Positions 37,394 through 46,604 are shown, counted from the stretch's first letter. The stretch is DNA of 64,000 nucleotides from Xenorhabdus griffiniae (GCF_037265215.1 NZ_CP147737.1:4248001-4312000), one strand, 5' to 3'. Notes: generated by a model from the sequence alone, not told the origin. Translations and numbers: made by a program.

Positions 37394-40300
37394 TTACCTC
37401 CTCTGATGCACTGATTTATTTTCAATACAAAAGGTTGGGGTCAATTCTGATAACATATTACGAAGAGTAGGTTTATCAACTTTACCTGCAGGGCTAAGAG
37501 GTAATTGACTGAAATGGCAAAGATATTCTGGTAACTTGTGCTGTTCTAACCCATATGACAACAAAAACTGTGCTACATCATTTAGAGAAAGTGGTTGTAC
37601 GCCTTCCCGCAGTGACAAACAGAGACAAATTCTTTGTCCTAAGTCCCTATCAGGAATGGCAATACATGCAGCACTGACAATATCCTGATGATTAGTCATC
37701 AGTTTCTCAATCTGAATAGGGCTAATATTGACTCCTCCACGGATAATGACATCCTTCTTCCTTCCCATCAAATTAAGGTAGCCACTTTCATCAATGCATC
37801 CCAAATCACCAGTGTAAACCCAACCATTTTGATCTCGGTACTTTTCATCCAGTATGGGGGAATTCACGTACTGCATGGGTGAAATTGGTCCACGAGCCGC
37901 AATCTCCCCAATCTGTCCCTGAGGCAGTGGTTGATGACGTTCATCAACAATTCGGATATCACAAATGGAAGGGTTAGGGCGCCCAACCGTCATAGCAATC
38001 TTTTCTCGTGTATCAGTCAAGGCATTAAAACAGTTTACACCATCAGCTGATCCGTAAAGGCTGACAAATCGACACCCAAATTTTTCATAACAGCGGTTAA
38101 TTGTGGCTTCATCGATCAAAGCTCCTCCACTGACCAGTGCGACTAAGTCACGAAGATCCAAGTCATTCAGGCGATCATCGGCAACAATTCTCTGGAACAT
38201 GGTCGGCACACCGAGAATGTGAGTCGGGCGATAATCATGAATTACCTCCAATGCCGCATCGACACTAAACTTAGGCAAAATTACAATAGTGCCACCCAGC
38301 CATGCTATAACACATGCACTGGCAGTAGAACCAAATGCCGAGCCTAGGGGCACCAGATACAAAGTAACAAACCTCGTATGGCTTCCTCTTAGTTCCTCCA
38401 TAAAGCGTCCCCGTCCTCCTAACAAGGCGTTATGGGAATAGGCAACTAATTTAGGCTCTGATTCAGAACCGGAAGATATGAGAAAACGCACTGGATCATC
38501 AGCGGAAACCAACGGAAATTGTGTTAAAGGCTTCCCATCCAGTAATGCTTCAAATGACAGCCAATAGTCACGAGTTTTTCCCACTGTGATCAATACACGT
38601 AGCGATAATATCAAAGGCCGTAACGCTTCGATAATCTGACATACATCACCCTGATCATGCCGGTTTTCAACAATAATCGCACGCGCCTGACTGCGCTTAA
38701 GGATCGACTCAATATCTAACCGACCTCTTCCTTGTGGAAAAGGGCACACCACTACTCCTATAGCAGCGGCAGCAATATCAATGACAATCGAGCGCCAACT
38801 GTTACTCAACTGATAAACAATCACATCACCACGCACAAGCCCTGCATTAGCCAAACCTGCTGCCAACCTCAAACTTTGCTGATAAATTTCAGAATAACGA
38901 TAACTTCCATCTTGGGAACAAACCGCTAACCCATCAGGCTGTTTTTCAACTTGCTTACGAAAGGCTTCAAATACAGTTGATTCCGGATAAGCACCTGATG
39001 CTTTCCATTCATGGCGAATTGATTCGGGGACTAAATTGATAATACCTGCTGGATTCATAAGGGGCCTCCATAATTCACGTAATTGTGTGTAACTTCCTCT
39101 CATCAAATAGGGTTCAACAAGTGGATGTGTAGGAAGTGATGCCAAATCGGTACAACACCATTCGGGTAAGGAGTTCTCTTTTGGGATAGACGAATTGTCG
39201 GTGAGAATGGGTTCTATCAACATTGTTGCAGCCCCCAGCAATGAGCTTCCAACACTCAGTCCTGACGTGCCTCTAACCCGACAGTAAAGAGCCATGATTG
39301 CTGCCTGTGCGGCAAGAATACCTCCGAAAACATCGGTCGCTGTAAACAACGTACCACCTTTAACACCCGCACTTTGGGCAATCACATCCGCCATACCGGA
39401 ATAAGCCTGAGCCATAAAATCCGTACCAGGAATCATCATTTCATTGTCTAGTATCCCCCAACCACCTGCATAGACATACACCAAATCAGGGTGATTAAGA
39501 CTTAAATCAGAGATATCCAGTGCTAACTCAGATGCTTTTCCCGGCGCCCAGTTGTGTATAAATAAGTCAGCATCATGAACCAATTTTTCGATGGTTTGTT
39601 TTCCCTCTGCTGATTTGATATCTACTTCAATCACCTGCTTACGAGCGTTCAACGCCTGAAAACGGGCAGAAGAATCACCCGCCAGAGGAGGCATATCACG
39701 CAATGGATCGCCCCCCAGCGGCTCTATGCGCGTCACAGTCGCTCCAAGCATGGCGAGCAGATGCCCTGCCATAGGTCCTTGAATTCTCCGACAGGATTCC
39801 ACCAGACGGATTCCTGCAAGTGGCAACCCAGATTTCACAGTGTCCGAGAGCATCCGAGTAGGCTTCTTGGCTTCATCACCAATGGCCTTAATAGACCAAG
39901 GACCGAACTCAAGTAATGACTGTAAATCTCGATCCATCTTACGATCTTGAATACGCCTGACTGGGGTAATTGCAATTCCTGTCTGACGAGCCAGATCAGC
40001 CAAATCTGCATAGACATGACTGGCAAGCCGTGACACCATCTCTTCAGGCAGTGACACAGTCCCTCTAGCATATCGCTGCATAAAGGTATGCCAGCCTCTG
40101 CCTATTTGCTGAATATCTGTTCCTAATTGAACCCAAAACTTCTGCCAAAGTTGTGGAGAAAGAGATTCTAATTCAAACAAAACACCATCAAGAGACACGA
40201 AAGGGGGCCTGAGAGAGATATCTGCTTCGCCACATGAGAACACTTCAGCTCCAGTTTTTGCAGTAGCGCCTGCCAGATATTGTCCGACAGCTAATATTCC

Positions 40301-40732
40301 GGCTTGCACTAAATCAAAAGTAGCTTTCTGTATTCTACTGCACCGGTTCTGTGCGATTAACCCAGCCAATAGTTGTTGCAATACCAAAGAGGCACTAATC
40401 ACCGAAATATATTCAACACCTAACGGAACAACCCGATCCAATGAACGGCTATGGACAGCAACTAATCCGGTCAATGCCTGTAACGCGACTTCATCACAAA
40501 CTTGTCCATTGATCACCGGCGAAGTAACCGTGAGCATAAATTGCCAGCCTCCCTGCTCTTGCAGTATCACCACCAATTCGTTGTTCGAGGTCTGAACTGA
40601 AGATTCATTGACCACAATACCGATTTTCTCTGCCTGAGAATTTAATGCCCTTATAAATGGGGCAAATGCTGCATCGGCCTGGCTAAATGTGCCACTGAGC
40701 CGCAATAACTGAAATATTTTTTTTCTTGGCAT
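37394..40732 (-). CDS. CaiB-type CoA-transferase / acyl-CoA ligase fusion
   Basis: A 1112-residue fusion. Residues 1-290 resemble the C-terminal part of a family III (CaiB/BaiF) CoA-transferase (PFVSLDGVLFELESLSPQLW, GIAITPVRRIQD). Residues 300-545 are the N-terminal part of such an enzyme (LAGIRLVESCRRIQGPMAGH, LGATVTRIEPLGGDPLRDM), with the likely catalytic Asp in PGTDFMAQAYSGMAD. Residues 600-1105 are an AMP-forming acyl-CoA ligase (FLISSGSESEPKLVAYSH, VYTGDLGCIDESGYL, GRKKDVIIRGG, and a catalytic Lys in PAGKVDKPTL). The order suggests a double CoA-transferase with a shortened first copy. Probable role: activation of the fatty acid or transfer of CoA between intermediates. Confidence 0.85.
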   Translation of the reverse strand: MPRKKIFQLLRLSGTFSQADAAFAPFIRALNSQAEKIGIVVNESSVQTSNNELVVILQEQGGWQFMLTVTSPVINGQVCDEVALQALTGLVAVHSRSLDRVVPLGVEYISVISASLVLQQLLAGLIAQNRCSRIQKATFDLVQAGILAVGQYLAGATAKTGAEVFSCGEADISLRPPFVSLDGVLFELESLSPQLWQKFWVQLGTDIQQIGRGWHTFMQRYARGTVSLPEEMVSRLASHVYADLADLARQTGIAITPVRRIQDRKMDRDLQSLLEFGPWSIKAIGDEAKKPTRMLSDTVKSGLPLAGIRLVESCRRIQGPMAGHLLAMLGATVTRIEPLGGDPLRDMPPLAGDSSARFQALNARKQVIEVDIKSAEGKQTIEKLVHDADLFIHNWAPGKASELALDISDLSLNHPDLVYVYAGGWGILDNEMMIPGTDFMAQAYSGMADVIAQSAGVKGGTLFTATDVFGGILAAQAAIMALYCRVRGTSGLSVGSSLLGAATMLIEPILTDNSSIPKENSLPEWCCTDLASLPTHPLVEPYLMRGSYTQLRELWRPLMNPAGIINLVPESIRHEWKASGAYPESTVFEAFRKQVEKQPDGLAVCSQDGSYRYSEIYQQSLRLAAGLANAGLVRGDVIVYQLSNSWRSIVIDIAAAAIGVVVCPFPQGRGRLDIESILKRSQARAIIVENRHDQGDVCQIIEALRPLILSLRVLITVGKTRDYWLSFEALLDGKPLTQFPLVSADDPVRFLISSGSESEPKLVAYSHNALLGGRGRFMEELRGSHTRFVTLYLVPLGSAFGSTASACVIAWLGGTIVILPKFSVDAALEVIHDYRPTHILGVPTMFQRIVADDRLNDLDLRDLVALVSGGALIDEATINRCYEKFGCRFVSLYGSADGVNCFNALTDTREKIAMTVGRPNPSICDIRIVDERHQPLPQGQIGEIAARGPISPMQYVNSPILDEKYRDQNGWVYTGDLGCIDESGYLNLMGRKKDVIIRGGVNISPIQIEKLMTNHQDIVSAACIAIPDRDLGQRICLCLSLREGVQPLSLNDVAQFLLSYGLEQHKLPEYLCHFSQLPLSPAGKVDKPTLRNMLSELTPTFCIENKSVHQRR

Positions 40733-40777
40733 GAATACGCCCCCGATTACAATAAATAACGGTTCTAACGTTGTGAA

Positions 40778-41050
40778 TTACCCTCCCGCCACTGCCGGAA
40801 GGATGGTGATCACATCTCCGACTTTCACGGTAGTTTGCAGCCCTTTTCCAAATCGGATGTCATCGTCATTTACATAGAAATTGATAAACCCGTGAACATC
40901 TCCTTCCTTCACTAAACGATCTTTAATTCCAGGGAAATCAATCTCTAATTTATCAATAACTTCACAAACACTTTCACCAGAAGAGGTTACAGTTTTCTGG
41001 TCATTAGTGAATGTTCTTAAAATAGTAGGTATATGAACCATGACCGACAT
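40778..41050 (-). CDS. CysO-like ubiquitin-fold sulfur carrier protein
   Basis: 90 residues of the ThiS/MoaD fold ending in VAGG, the di-glycine tail that is adenylated and turned into a thiocarboxylate. It closely resembles mycobacterial CysO along its whole length (HIPTILRTFTNDQKTV, INFYVNDDDIRFGKGLQT, ITILPAVAGG). The tail is already exposed, so no proteolytic maturation is needed before charging. It is 13 nt after the JAMM gene. It most likely carries sulfur for the cluster product. No CysM (the CysO-dependent cysteine synthase) is seen in the window. Confidence 0.92.
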   Translation of the reverse strand: MSVMVHIPTILRTFTNDQKTVTSSGESVCEVIDKLEIDFPGIKDRLVKEGDVHGFINFYVNDDDIRFGKGLQTTVKVGDVITILPAVAGG

Positions 41051-41063
41051 AATTATTATTTCC

Positions 41064-41471
41064 TCATTGAGTAATTTTTATGATTTCTTCGATTGCATGT
41101 CCCTGCACATATCGGTAGCTACGCAGTTCAAGCCGCGATGCTGGCGCAGTAGAAAGAATGACATGGTGAATCTGGGGTGAAACAGAAAAAGCTAAGTCTT
41201 CTCTACTCGGATAAGCCCGTGAGCCAGAATGAGAGTGGTAAAGAACTATCGGTTCCAGTTCTTTTTCTTCCATCTGACGCCAAACCTGAAGCTGTTGTCT
41301 CGAATCAAACCGGAAATAAACCTCGGAAGCGGCACTATTGTGCATAGGAATAACCAATTCAGGCTTATCGCTCCCACAGGGACCAACGATGAGTCCACAA
41401 GCTTCAATTGGATGTTCTTTCTCAGCATGTTTCACAATTTCATCCAATTGGACTTGAGATAACACTAGCAT
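41064..41471 (-). CDS. Mec+-like JAMM metallopeptidase
   Basis: 135 residues of the Mov34/MPN/PAD-1 family. The JAMM zinc motif is complete: Glu in HPIEACGLIVGP and HSHSGSRAYPSREDLAF (H-x-H-x10-D). Similarity to mycobacterial Mec+ is strong, including LRSYRYVQGHAIEE. Mec+ releases cysteine from CysO-cysteine; relatives in siderophore clusters (QbsD type) trim carrier tails. Here the carrier tail is naked, so cutting a carrier-product conjugate is more likely. The ATG at 41471 is preceded by AAGGAG. It lies between the E1 and carrier genes. Confidence 0.9.
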   Translation of the reverse strand: MLVLSQVQLDEIVKHAEKEHPIEACGLIVGPCGSDKPELVIPMHNSAASEVYFRFDSRQQLQVWRQMEEKELEPIVLYHSHSGSRAYPSREDLAFSVSPQIHHVILSTAPASRLELRSYRYVQGHAIEEIIKITQ

Positions 41472-41481
41472 TGGATACTCC

Positions 41482-42648
41482 TTAATATGTAGCTTGTGAG
41501 GAATCAACTTGTCGGATCCAATTTAGGATTCCGCCTTCCAAACTGAATAGTGATTTAAATCCCTGTCTCTGCATGGCAAGCAGTACTTTTCGGGAGCGTC
41601 CACCCATCTTGCAATACACAACTACCGGACATTGTCGATCAAGCAGTTTGAGACCTGTCCCATTTATAATTTCTTGTTGAGGTATCCCAATAGCGTTGTC
41701 GATATTACAGATAGCTCGTTCGCCAGGTTCTCGTACATCCACCAATTGAACAGCTTCTCCCCGCTCCAACATTTTTTGAAGCTCTTGCGGAGTTATTTGG
41801 GGAACAACCTCATCAGGGGTTTGTGATTTGAGACCACAGAAGATCTGATAATCTGTCAATTGTGTTATCGTCATACGATTTTGAGCGCGGCGAAGCGGTA
41901 ACGTACGATATGTCATATCCAACGCGTCATAGACCATCAAACGACCTAAAAGGCTTGTTCCTGCCCCCGTAATCAATTTGATGGCTTCAGTCGCCATAAT
42001 AGAACCAATAGCAGCACACAGTACGCCAAATACCCCACCTTCAGAGCAAGAGGGAGCATGTTCAGGTGGCGGTGGTACAGGATATAAATCACGGTAATTC
42101 AGTCCCAGCCCACCCGGTGCATTTTCCCAAAACACGGACGCCTGTCCTTCAAAACGGTAGATAGATCCCCATACATAAGGCTTGCCAGCCAGCACACAAG
42201 CGTCATTTACCAGATAACGGGTTGAAAAGTTATCCGTTCCATCGAGTACCAAATCGTACTGACGGATCAGTTCTAATGCATTCTCTGGTTCAAGGCGTTG
42301 TTGATGGCAAATGATATTAGTAAGGCGGTTGGTTTCTTGTATCGACTGACGAGCACTATCCGCTTTGTTGCGTCCGATATCGGATTGACCGTGAATTATC
42401 TGACGTTGTAAATTTGATTCATCAACCACATCAAAATCGATAATTCCTATTGTTCCAATACCCGCTGCCGCTAAATAGAATAATATAGGTGATCCTAATC
42501 CCCCAGCCCCTATCACTAACACTTTGGCGTTTTTCAGACGACACTGGCCGATATATCCAATATCTGGCAGTAATAAATGACGGCTGTATCTCTCCTTTTC
42601 CTCTTTATCTAAGTGAGGTGCAGGCTCGACAAGCGGTGGTAGTTTCAT
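41482..42648 (-). CDS. MoeZ-like E1 adenylyltransferase with rhodanese domain
   Basis: 388 residues: an E1-like ThiF/MoeB domain (1-260) with ATP loop VLVIGAGGLGSPILFYLAAAG and DESNLQRQIIH, then a rhodanese domain (about 285-385) with active-site loop YCKMGGRSR. This architecture (MoeZ, Uba4/MOCS3) adenylates a carrier's Gly-Gly tail and then moves persulfide sulfur to it. It is the first gene of the nine-gene minus-strand operon, followed by the JAMM gene 10 nt later. The sulfur source could be the cysteine-desulfurase-like enzyme at 44138. Confidence 0.93.
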   Translation of the reverse strand: MKLPPLVEPAPHLDKEEKERYSRHLLLPDIGYIGQCRLKNAKVLVIGAGGLGSPILFYLAAAGIGTIGIIDFDVVDESNLQRQIIHGQSDIGRNKADSARQSIQETNRLTNIICHQQRLEPENALELIRQYDLVLDGTDNFSTRYLVNDACVLAGKPYVWGSIYRFEGQASVFWENAPGGLGLNYRDLYPVPPPPEHAPSCSEGGVFGVLCAAIGSIMATEAIKLITGAGTSLLGRLMVYDALDMTYRTLPLRRAQNRMTITQLTDYQIFCGLKSQTPDEVVPQITPQELQKMLERGEAVQLVDVREPGERAICNIDNAIGIPQQEIINGTGLKLLDRQCPVVVYCKMGGRSRKVLLAMQRQGFKSLFSLEGGILNWIRQVDSSQATY

Positions 42649-43074
42649 TGTAATCCCTCCACTTTCTCTTTATCTGTCCCGCGTGCAAATAATCGGGACT
42701 TCAACATACGGCTAGCTATTTAAAAGGAAGGGAGGTAGTAAAAATATCAAACGCAGAGCTAATTTTTATCATTCTATGAACGCAAATCTAGTTTGTTCGT
42801 CATTTGATATCAGATTGCTCCGTGTTTTATATCGGGCGACACCACAATCCCTATAGTGATATTGGATAGGAAAAATAATCTTAAGACGGGACGGTTATCA
42901 ATTAATTGGCTTCAACACATGTTATTCGCGGAGTTTTATTCTCGTTCATGCTTGCAATGAACTGCCTGAGCGATGAAGAAACCTCTAACCAGATTATCAA
43001 AATACCACAGGTATTCTGATAGAAATTAGAGGAAAACCTCCTTATTCTCGCAAGTTATCAAAAGTGACTCACAA
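42649..43074. promoter_or_regulatory. Divergent promoter region of the sulfur/Pig-like cluster
   Basis: 426 bp between the minus-strand operon and the plus-strand methyltransferase-desulfurase pair. It must hold the promoters of both and possibly the AraC regulator's sites. I see no convincing gene or repeat in it and cannot place -35/-10 boxes or an operator with confidence. Confidence 0.5.
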
Positions 43075-44112
43075 ATGAATTTGTCAATAAACAAAATTAA
43101 TGAGCAACAATATCTATTTAACATGCTATTAGGCCCAATTCGCTTGAATATACTCGTATTCGCATTCCACCATAGATTGTTTGATCACTTCATCACTATG
43201 GCCGATGCAACCACTGTGGCCCAACAATTCAACTGGTGCCCGACACGATTAACATTACTTCTCAATTCTTATGTCTCCCTAGGAATTATGGAAAAACAAG
43301 CCCAGAGTTTTTCCATTAAATCTAATTATCAGCCTTACTTACTTAGTCATTCACAATATTATCTGGGGGAAACACTCTGCTCGCTGGCAGAAATCAAATC
43401 TCTCACATTGACGAAATCCGATGAGTGGCTGGTACAAAACACACAACCAAAACAACAAATGGATATGCATGACCAACGTTTTTGGCAAAAAGCGACATCG
43501 CGTTTACGAGCTTTTCACCGAAGTACAAGAAACCCAATCCTTCTATCTATCCTTCAGTCGCTTGATAATTGGCAAGATGGACTGCATTTCCTTGATGTTG
43601 GAGCAGGCTCTGCGGAGCTAGCCCAAAATATTTTAGCTATTCACCCACAAAGCAAAATCACATTGCTTGATTTGCCTCTCTGTTGTACAGCAATACAAAT
43701 GCAATTGATAGATTCGGATGGATTTGATGAATCTAATCCCTTTCAGTCCATCAAGTTTCTTCCTGGTGATATGAACACCACCCTTTTTGGCGGTCCTTAC
43801 CAAATAATAGTAGCTGCGATGTCTCTCTATTTTGCTACCAATCTTCAAGATTGTATAAATAGGCTTTGGGCATCATTGTCTCCCGGCGGAACATTGATTA
43901 GTTTCCACGAATCACTGAACCAAGAACGCACTCAACCTGAGTTTCATGTATTGGGCCGCCTCCCTGCTGAACTGGCAAATGGCCCACTTTCTATCGAGTC
44001 AGAACAGATTGAAGAGGCGTTAAAAGCCAATCACCCCTCTCGTCTAGATACCCGAAAAATCCCAACTCCATTTGGAGAAATGACACTAATTATTGCCCAT
44101 AAATGCATTTGA
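43075..44112 (+). CDS. SAM-dependent methyltransferase of the biosynthetic cluster
   Basis: 345 residues with an N-terminal winged-helix region (TVAQQFNWCPTRLTLLLNSYVSLGIM) and a class I SAM domain: motif I HFLDVGAGSAELAQNI, then ITLLDLP, and the later VAAMSLYFATNLQDCINRLW. It belongs to the same broad O-methyltransferase group as the protein at 22275. The next gene starts 25 nt after its stop, so the two form an operon divergent from the main cluster. Target could be oxygen, nitrogen or the sulfur installed by the CysO system. Confidence 0.84.
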   Translation: MNLSINKINEQQYLFNMLLGPIRLNILVFAFHHRLFDHFITMADATTVAQQFNWCPTRLTLLLNSYVSLGIMEKQAQSFSIKSNYQPYLLSHSQYYLGETLCSLAEIKSLTLTKSDEWLVQNTQPKQQMDMHDQRFWQKATSRLRAFHRSTRNPILLSILQSLDNWQDGLHFLDVGAGSAELAQNILAIHPQSKITLLDLPLCCTAIQMQLIDSDGFDESNPFQSIKFLPGDMNTTLFGGPYQIIVAAMSLYFATNLQDCINRLWASLSPGGTLISFHESLNQERTQPEFHVLGRLPAELANGPLSIESEQIEEALKANHPSRLDTRKIPTPFGEMTLIIAHKCI

Positions 44113-44137
44113 CAATCAGGAAAAGGAGACAAGAACA

Positions 44138-45667
44138 ATGTCATTAAGTATGGATCTTATCCGCCAGTCGATTATCGGAGAATGCTGGCCCATTAAAACC
44201 CCGTTTGGTACCAAGCCGTTGATCTATACAGATTATACGGCTTCCGGGCGAAGCCTCAGTTTTATCGAGCAGTTTATTCAGCAACAAGTAATGCCCTTCT
44301 ACGGAAACACACATACTGAGACCTCAATCACAGGACTCCAAACAACATATCTGCGTGAGCAAAGCCGTCACATTATCCGCCAAGCACTAAACGCTACCCA
44401 AGCCTATCATGTTATTTTCACTGGTTCAGGAGCAACCAGTGCCATTAACCGCTTTATTCACATGCTGAATCTTCCTCGTTATCAGGAACAAAAACCGGTT
44501 GTTTTCATAGGTGGTTATGAGCACCACTCCAACGACCTACCCTGGCGGGAAGCGGATGTAGAATTGGTTCGTATTCCACTCACTCCAGAAGGTATACTGG
44601 ATCAAACAGAGCTAAAAACACAACTCTTAAAATATCAACATGTTCCTCTCAAAGTTGGCTCTTTCTCTGCTGCTTCCAATGTCACAGGGATTAAAACCGA
44701 TATTAATGGAATCTTTAACCTACTCAAAAGTTTTAATGCACTATCATGTTGGGATTTTGCAGCCGCAGCACCCTATATGTCCATTGATTTACAGGCAATT
44801 CCAATGGATGCTATATTTATTTCACCTCATAAATTTTTAGGTGGTCCTGGTACACCTGGTTTGTTGGTAATTAGAGATAATTGTTTTAGTCAGACTATTC
44901 CTGGTCTTAATGGCGGTGGCACCGTATCTTATGTAAATGCATCGACTCACCAGTATGTCGACAATATCGAACGTCGTGAAGAAGGTGGTACTCCTGCCAT
45001 CATTGAATCAATTCGTGCAGGGTTGGTATTTAAAATCCAACAACAAATTGGTCTAGATTACATTAAAAAACGGGAAAAAGAGCTGGTTGAACAAACACTC
45101 TTATATTGGAGGAATCTCCCTAATTTCGAGTTAATGGGTAATCCTTCCCTTCCCAGACTAGCCATCTTCTCATTTAATATTAAAGGACTGCACTATGGTG
45201 TGGTTGTTGCCATGCTAAATGACTTATTCGGAATTCAGGCAAGAGGCGGTTGTTCTTGTGCGGGACCTTATGCCCACCAGTTACTAGATATAAACCAAGA
45301 CGATAGCCGGAATATCCAAGAAAAATTAGCACAGGGAAACAATCTTGCCCGCCCTGGCTGGGTACGGCTAAATCTGCATTATCTGCTGGAAAAATCCACA
45401 GTTCATTACATCCTGGAGGCCGTTTCACTCATCTCCCGCTACGGTCACTGGTTAGCAAAGCAGTATCATTACCACAATGACAAAGGTGTTTGGTTATACC
45501 AACAATACCAACCTCAATTGACTGTTTCTCTTGATCATCTGGAATTCTTTCACCAACAGAGGAATATCCGCCCAGAATCTCTTGAAGAATCCATGAAATC
45601 AGCTAAAAATATCCTGTTAAAAAGCAAGTTACATGTCAGTAGTGAGAAAATCGCTAATATATTATGA
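44138..45667 (+). CDS. Cysteine-desulfurase-like class V aminotransferase
   Basis: 509 residues of the SufS/Csd/NifS fold-type I PLP family. Visible marks are ATSAINRF near the cofactor phosphate loop, the Asp in LSCWDFAAAAPY, the PLP lysine in FISPHKFLGGPGTPG, and a cysteine-rich loop ARGGCSCAGPYAHQLL, where a persulfide Cys would lie. The ATG at 44138 has AAAGGAGACAAG upstream; a longer frame from 44093 overlaps the methyltransferase. At 509 residues it is longer than SufS (about 406), with a C-terminal extension of about 80. It is the probable sulfur source for the MoeZ-like rhodanese domain. Confidence 0.86.
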   Translation: MSLSMDLIRQSIIGECWPIKTPFGTKPLIYTDYTASGRSLSFIEQFIQQQVMPFYGNTHTETSITGLQTTYLREQSRHIIRQALNATQAYHVIFTGSGATSAINRFIHMLNLPRYQEQKPVVFIGGYEHHSNDLPWREADVELVRIPLTPEGILDQTELKTQLLKYQHVPLKVGSFSAASNVTGIKTDINGIFNLLKSFNALSCWDFAAAAPYMSIDLQAIPMDAIFISPHKFLGGPGTPGLLVIRDNCFSQTIPGLNGGGTVSYVNASTHQYVDNIERREEGGTPAIIESIRAGLVFKIQQQIGLDYIKKREKELVEQTLLYWRNLPNFELMGNPSLPRLAIFSFNIKGLHYGVVVAMLNDLFGIQARGGCSCAGPYAHQLLDINQDDSRNIQEKLAQGNNLARPGWVRLNLHYLLEKSTVHYILEAVSLISRYGHWLAKQYHYHNDKGVWLYQQYQPQLTVSLDHLEFFHQQRNIRPESLEESMKSAKNILLKSKLHVSSEKIANIL

Positions 45668-45734
45668 ATGGTTAGCTGTTATGATAAACTTCATCTCCTT
45701 TTTATTGGTGGCGCATAGATAGATAGAATATACC

Positions 45735-45960
45735 TACTTTGCAACCCAACCTGGAGTTAAAGAATAAATTGTCGATATGATCATAAATACGCTAGCATTT
45801 GCAATACTGCTCGTGTGCTGAAAGTCGCAAGGGTCACTGTTATGAGAACATGAAAAACTCACCGCCCAACACATGCATACACTCCTATCGAACGGGAATG
45901 ATATTTAGCTTATCTTAGCAGTGGATGAACAATGGTCTTTTGTTCGCTACAGAATATAAT
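45735..45960 (+). pseudogene. Decayed IS1-family insA/insB remnant
   Basis: Translation in shifting frames gives QPGVKE, IVDM, then NTARVLKVARVTVMRT, matching the IS1 InsA helix-turn-helix. About 100 nt later comes VDEQWSFVRY, matching InsB DEQWSFV. Stops and frameshifts break every frame. It lies in the gap between the biosynthetic cluster and the backbone gene yjgM, close to where the insertion block ends. Confidence 0.7.
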
Positions 45961-46100
45961 AGATGGAAAATTAGTGAATTTTTCCATTTAAACCCCATGT
46001 ATCCGCGCCTCCATAGTTATCTTATTACTTATTGATTAACTTAATATATTTCATGCTGTATTATTTAATTCCCTATAAATAAAAATATAAAGAGAAAATA

Positions 46101-46604
46101 ATGACAACAAAAACAACACACAATTACATAATTCGCCCCATCACTCAACAAGACAATGCAAGCATTGCCGCTGTGATCCGTGAGGTTTCTGCTGAGCATG
46201 GCTTAACCGCAGATAAAGGCTTTGCCGTCGCTGATCCAATTCTGGATACCCTGTACGAAGTTTACAATCAGCCACGCAGCGCTTATTGGGTGGTTGAAAT
46301 GGATGGCGAAGTCGTTGGCGGTGGCGGTATTGCTCCGTTGGCTGGTGGTGATGGTGATACTTGCGAATTACAGAAAATGTACCTTTCGTCGGTATTACGC
46401 GGAAAAGGTATTGCCAAGCAAATCGTGAAACAATCTCTCGAATTTGGCACAGAGCAAGGCTTTAAACGCTGCTATCTGGAAACGACAGAGAATCTGAAAG
46501 CCGCTATTGCTTTGTATGAAAAGCTAGGCTTTGGCTATCTTGATAAGCCTCTTGGCAATACAGGCCACAGCGACTGTGAAGTCAGGATGCTCAAAGCATT
46601 ATGA
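46101..46604 (+). CDS. yjgM: GNAT-family N-acetyltransferase YjgM
   Basis: 167 residues, the same length as E. coli YjgM and highly similar ([52 protein letters not shown]). The acetyl-CoA loop is visible as [10 protein letters not shown]. In E. coli it lies between rraB and valS, so it marks the return to backbone after the accessory block. Acetyl acceptor is not evident from sequence. Confidence 0.93.
   Translation: MTTKTTHNYIIRPITQQDNASIAAVIREVSAEHGLTADKGFAVADPILDTLYEVYNQPRSAYWVVEMDGEVVGGGGIAPLAGGDGDTCELQKMYLSSVLRGKGIAKQIVKQSLEFGTEQGFKRCYLETTENLKAAIALYEKLGFGYLDKPLGNTGHSDCEVRMLKAL

Noticed and set aside
40778..42648. Molybdopterin or thiamine sulfur-carrier genes
   Set aside because: The carrier and JAMM proteins resemble CysO and Mec+ more closely, and no moa, moe or thi pathway genes are adjacent.
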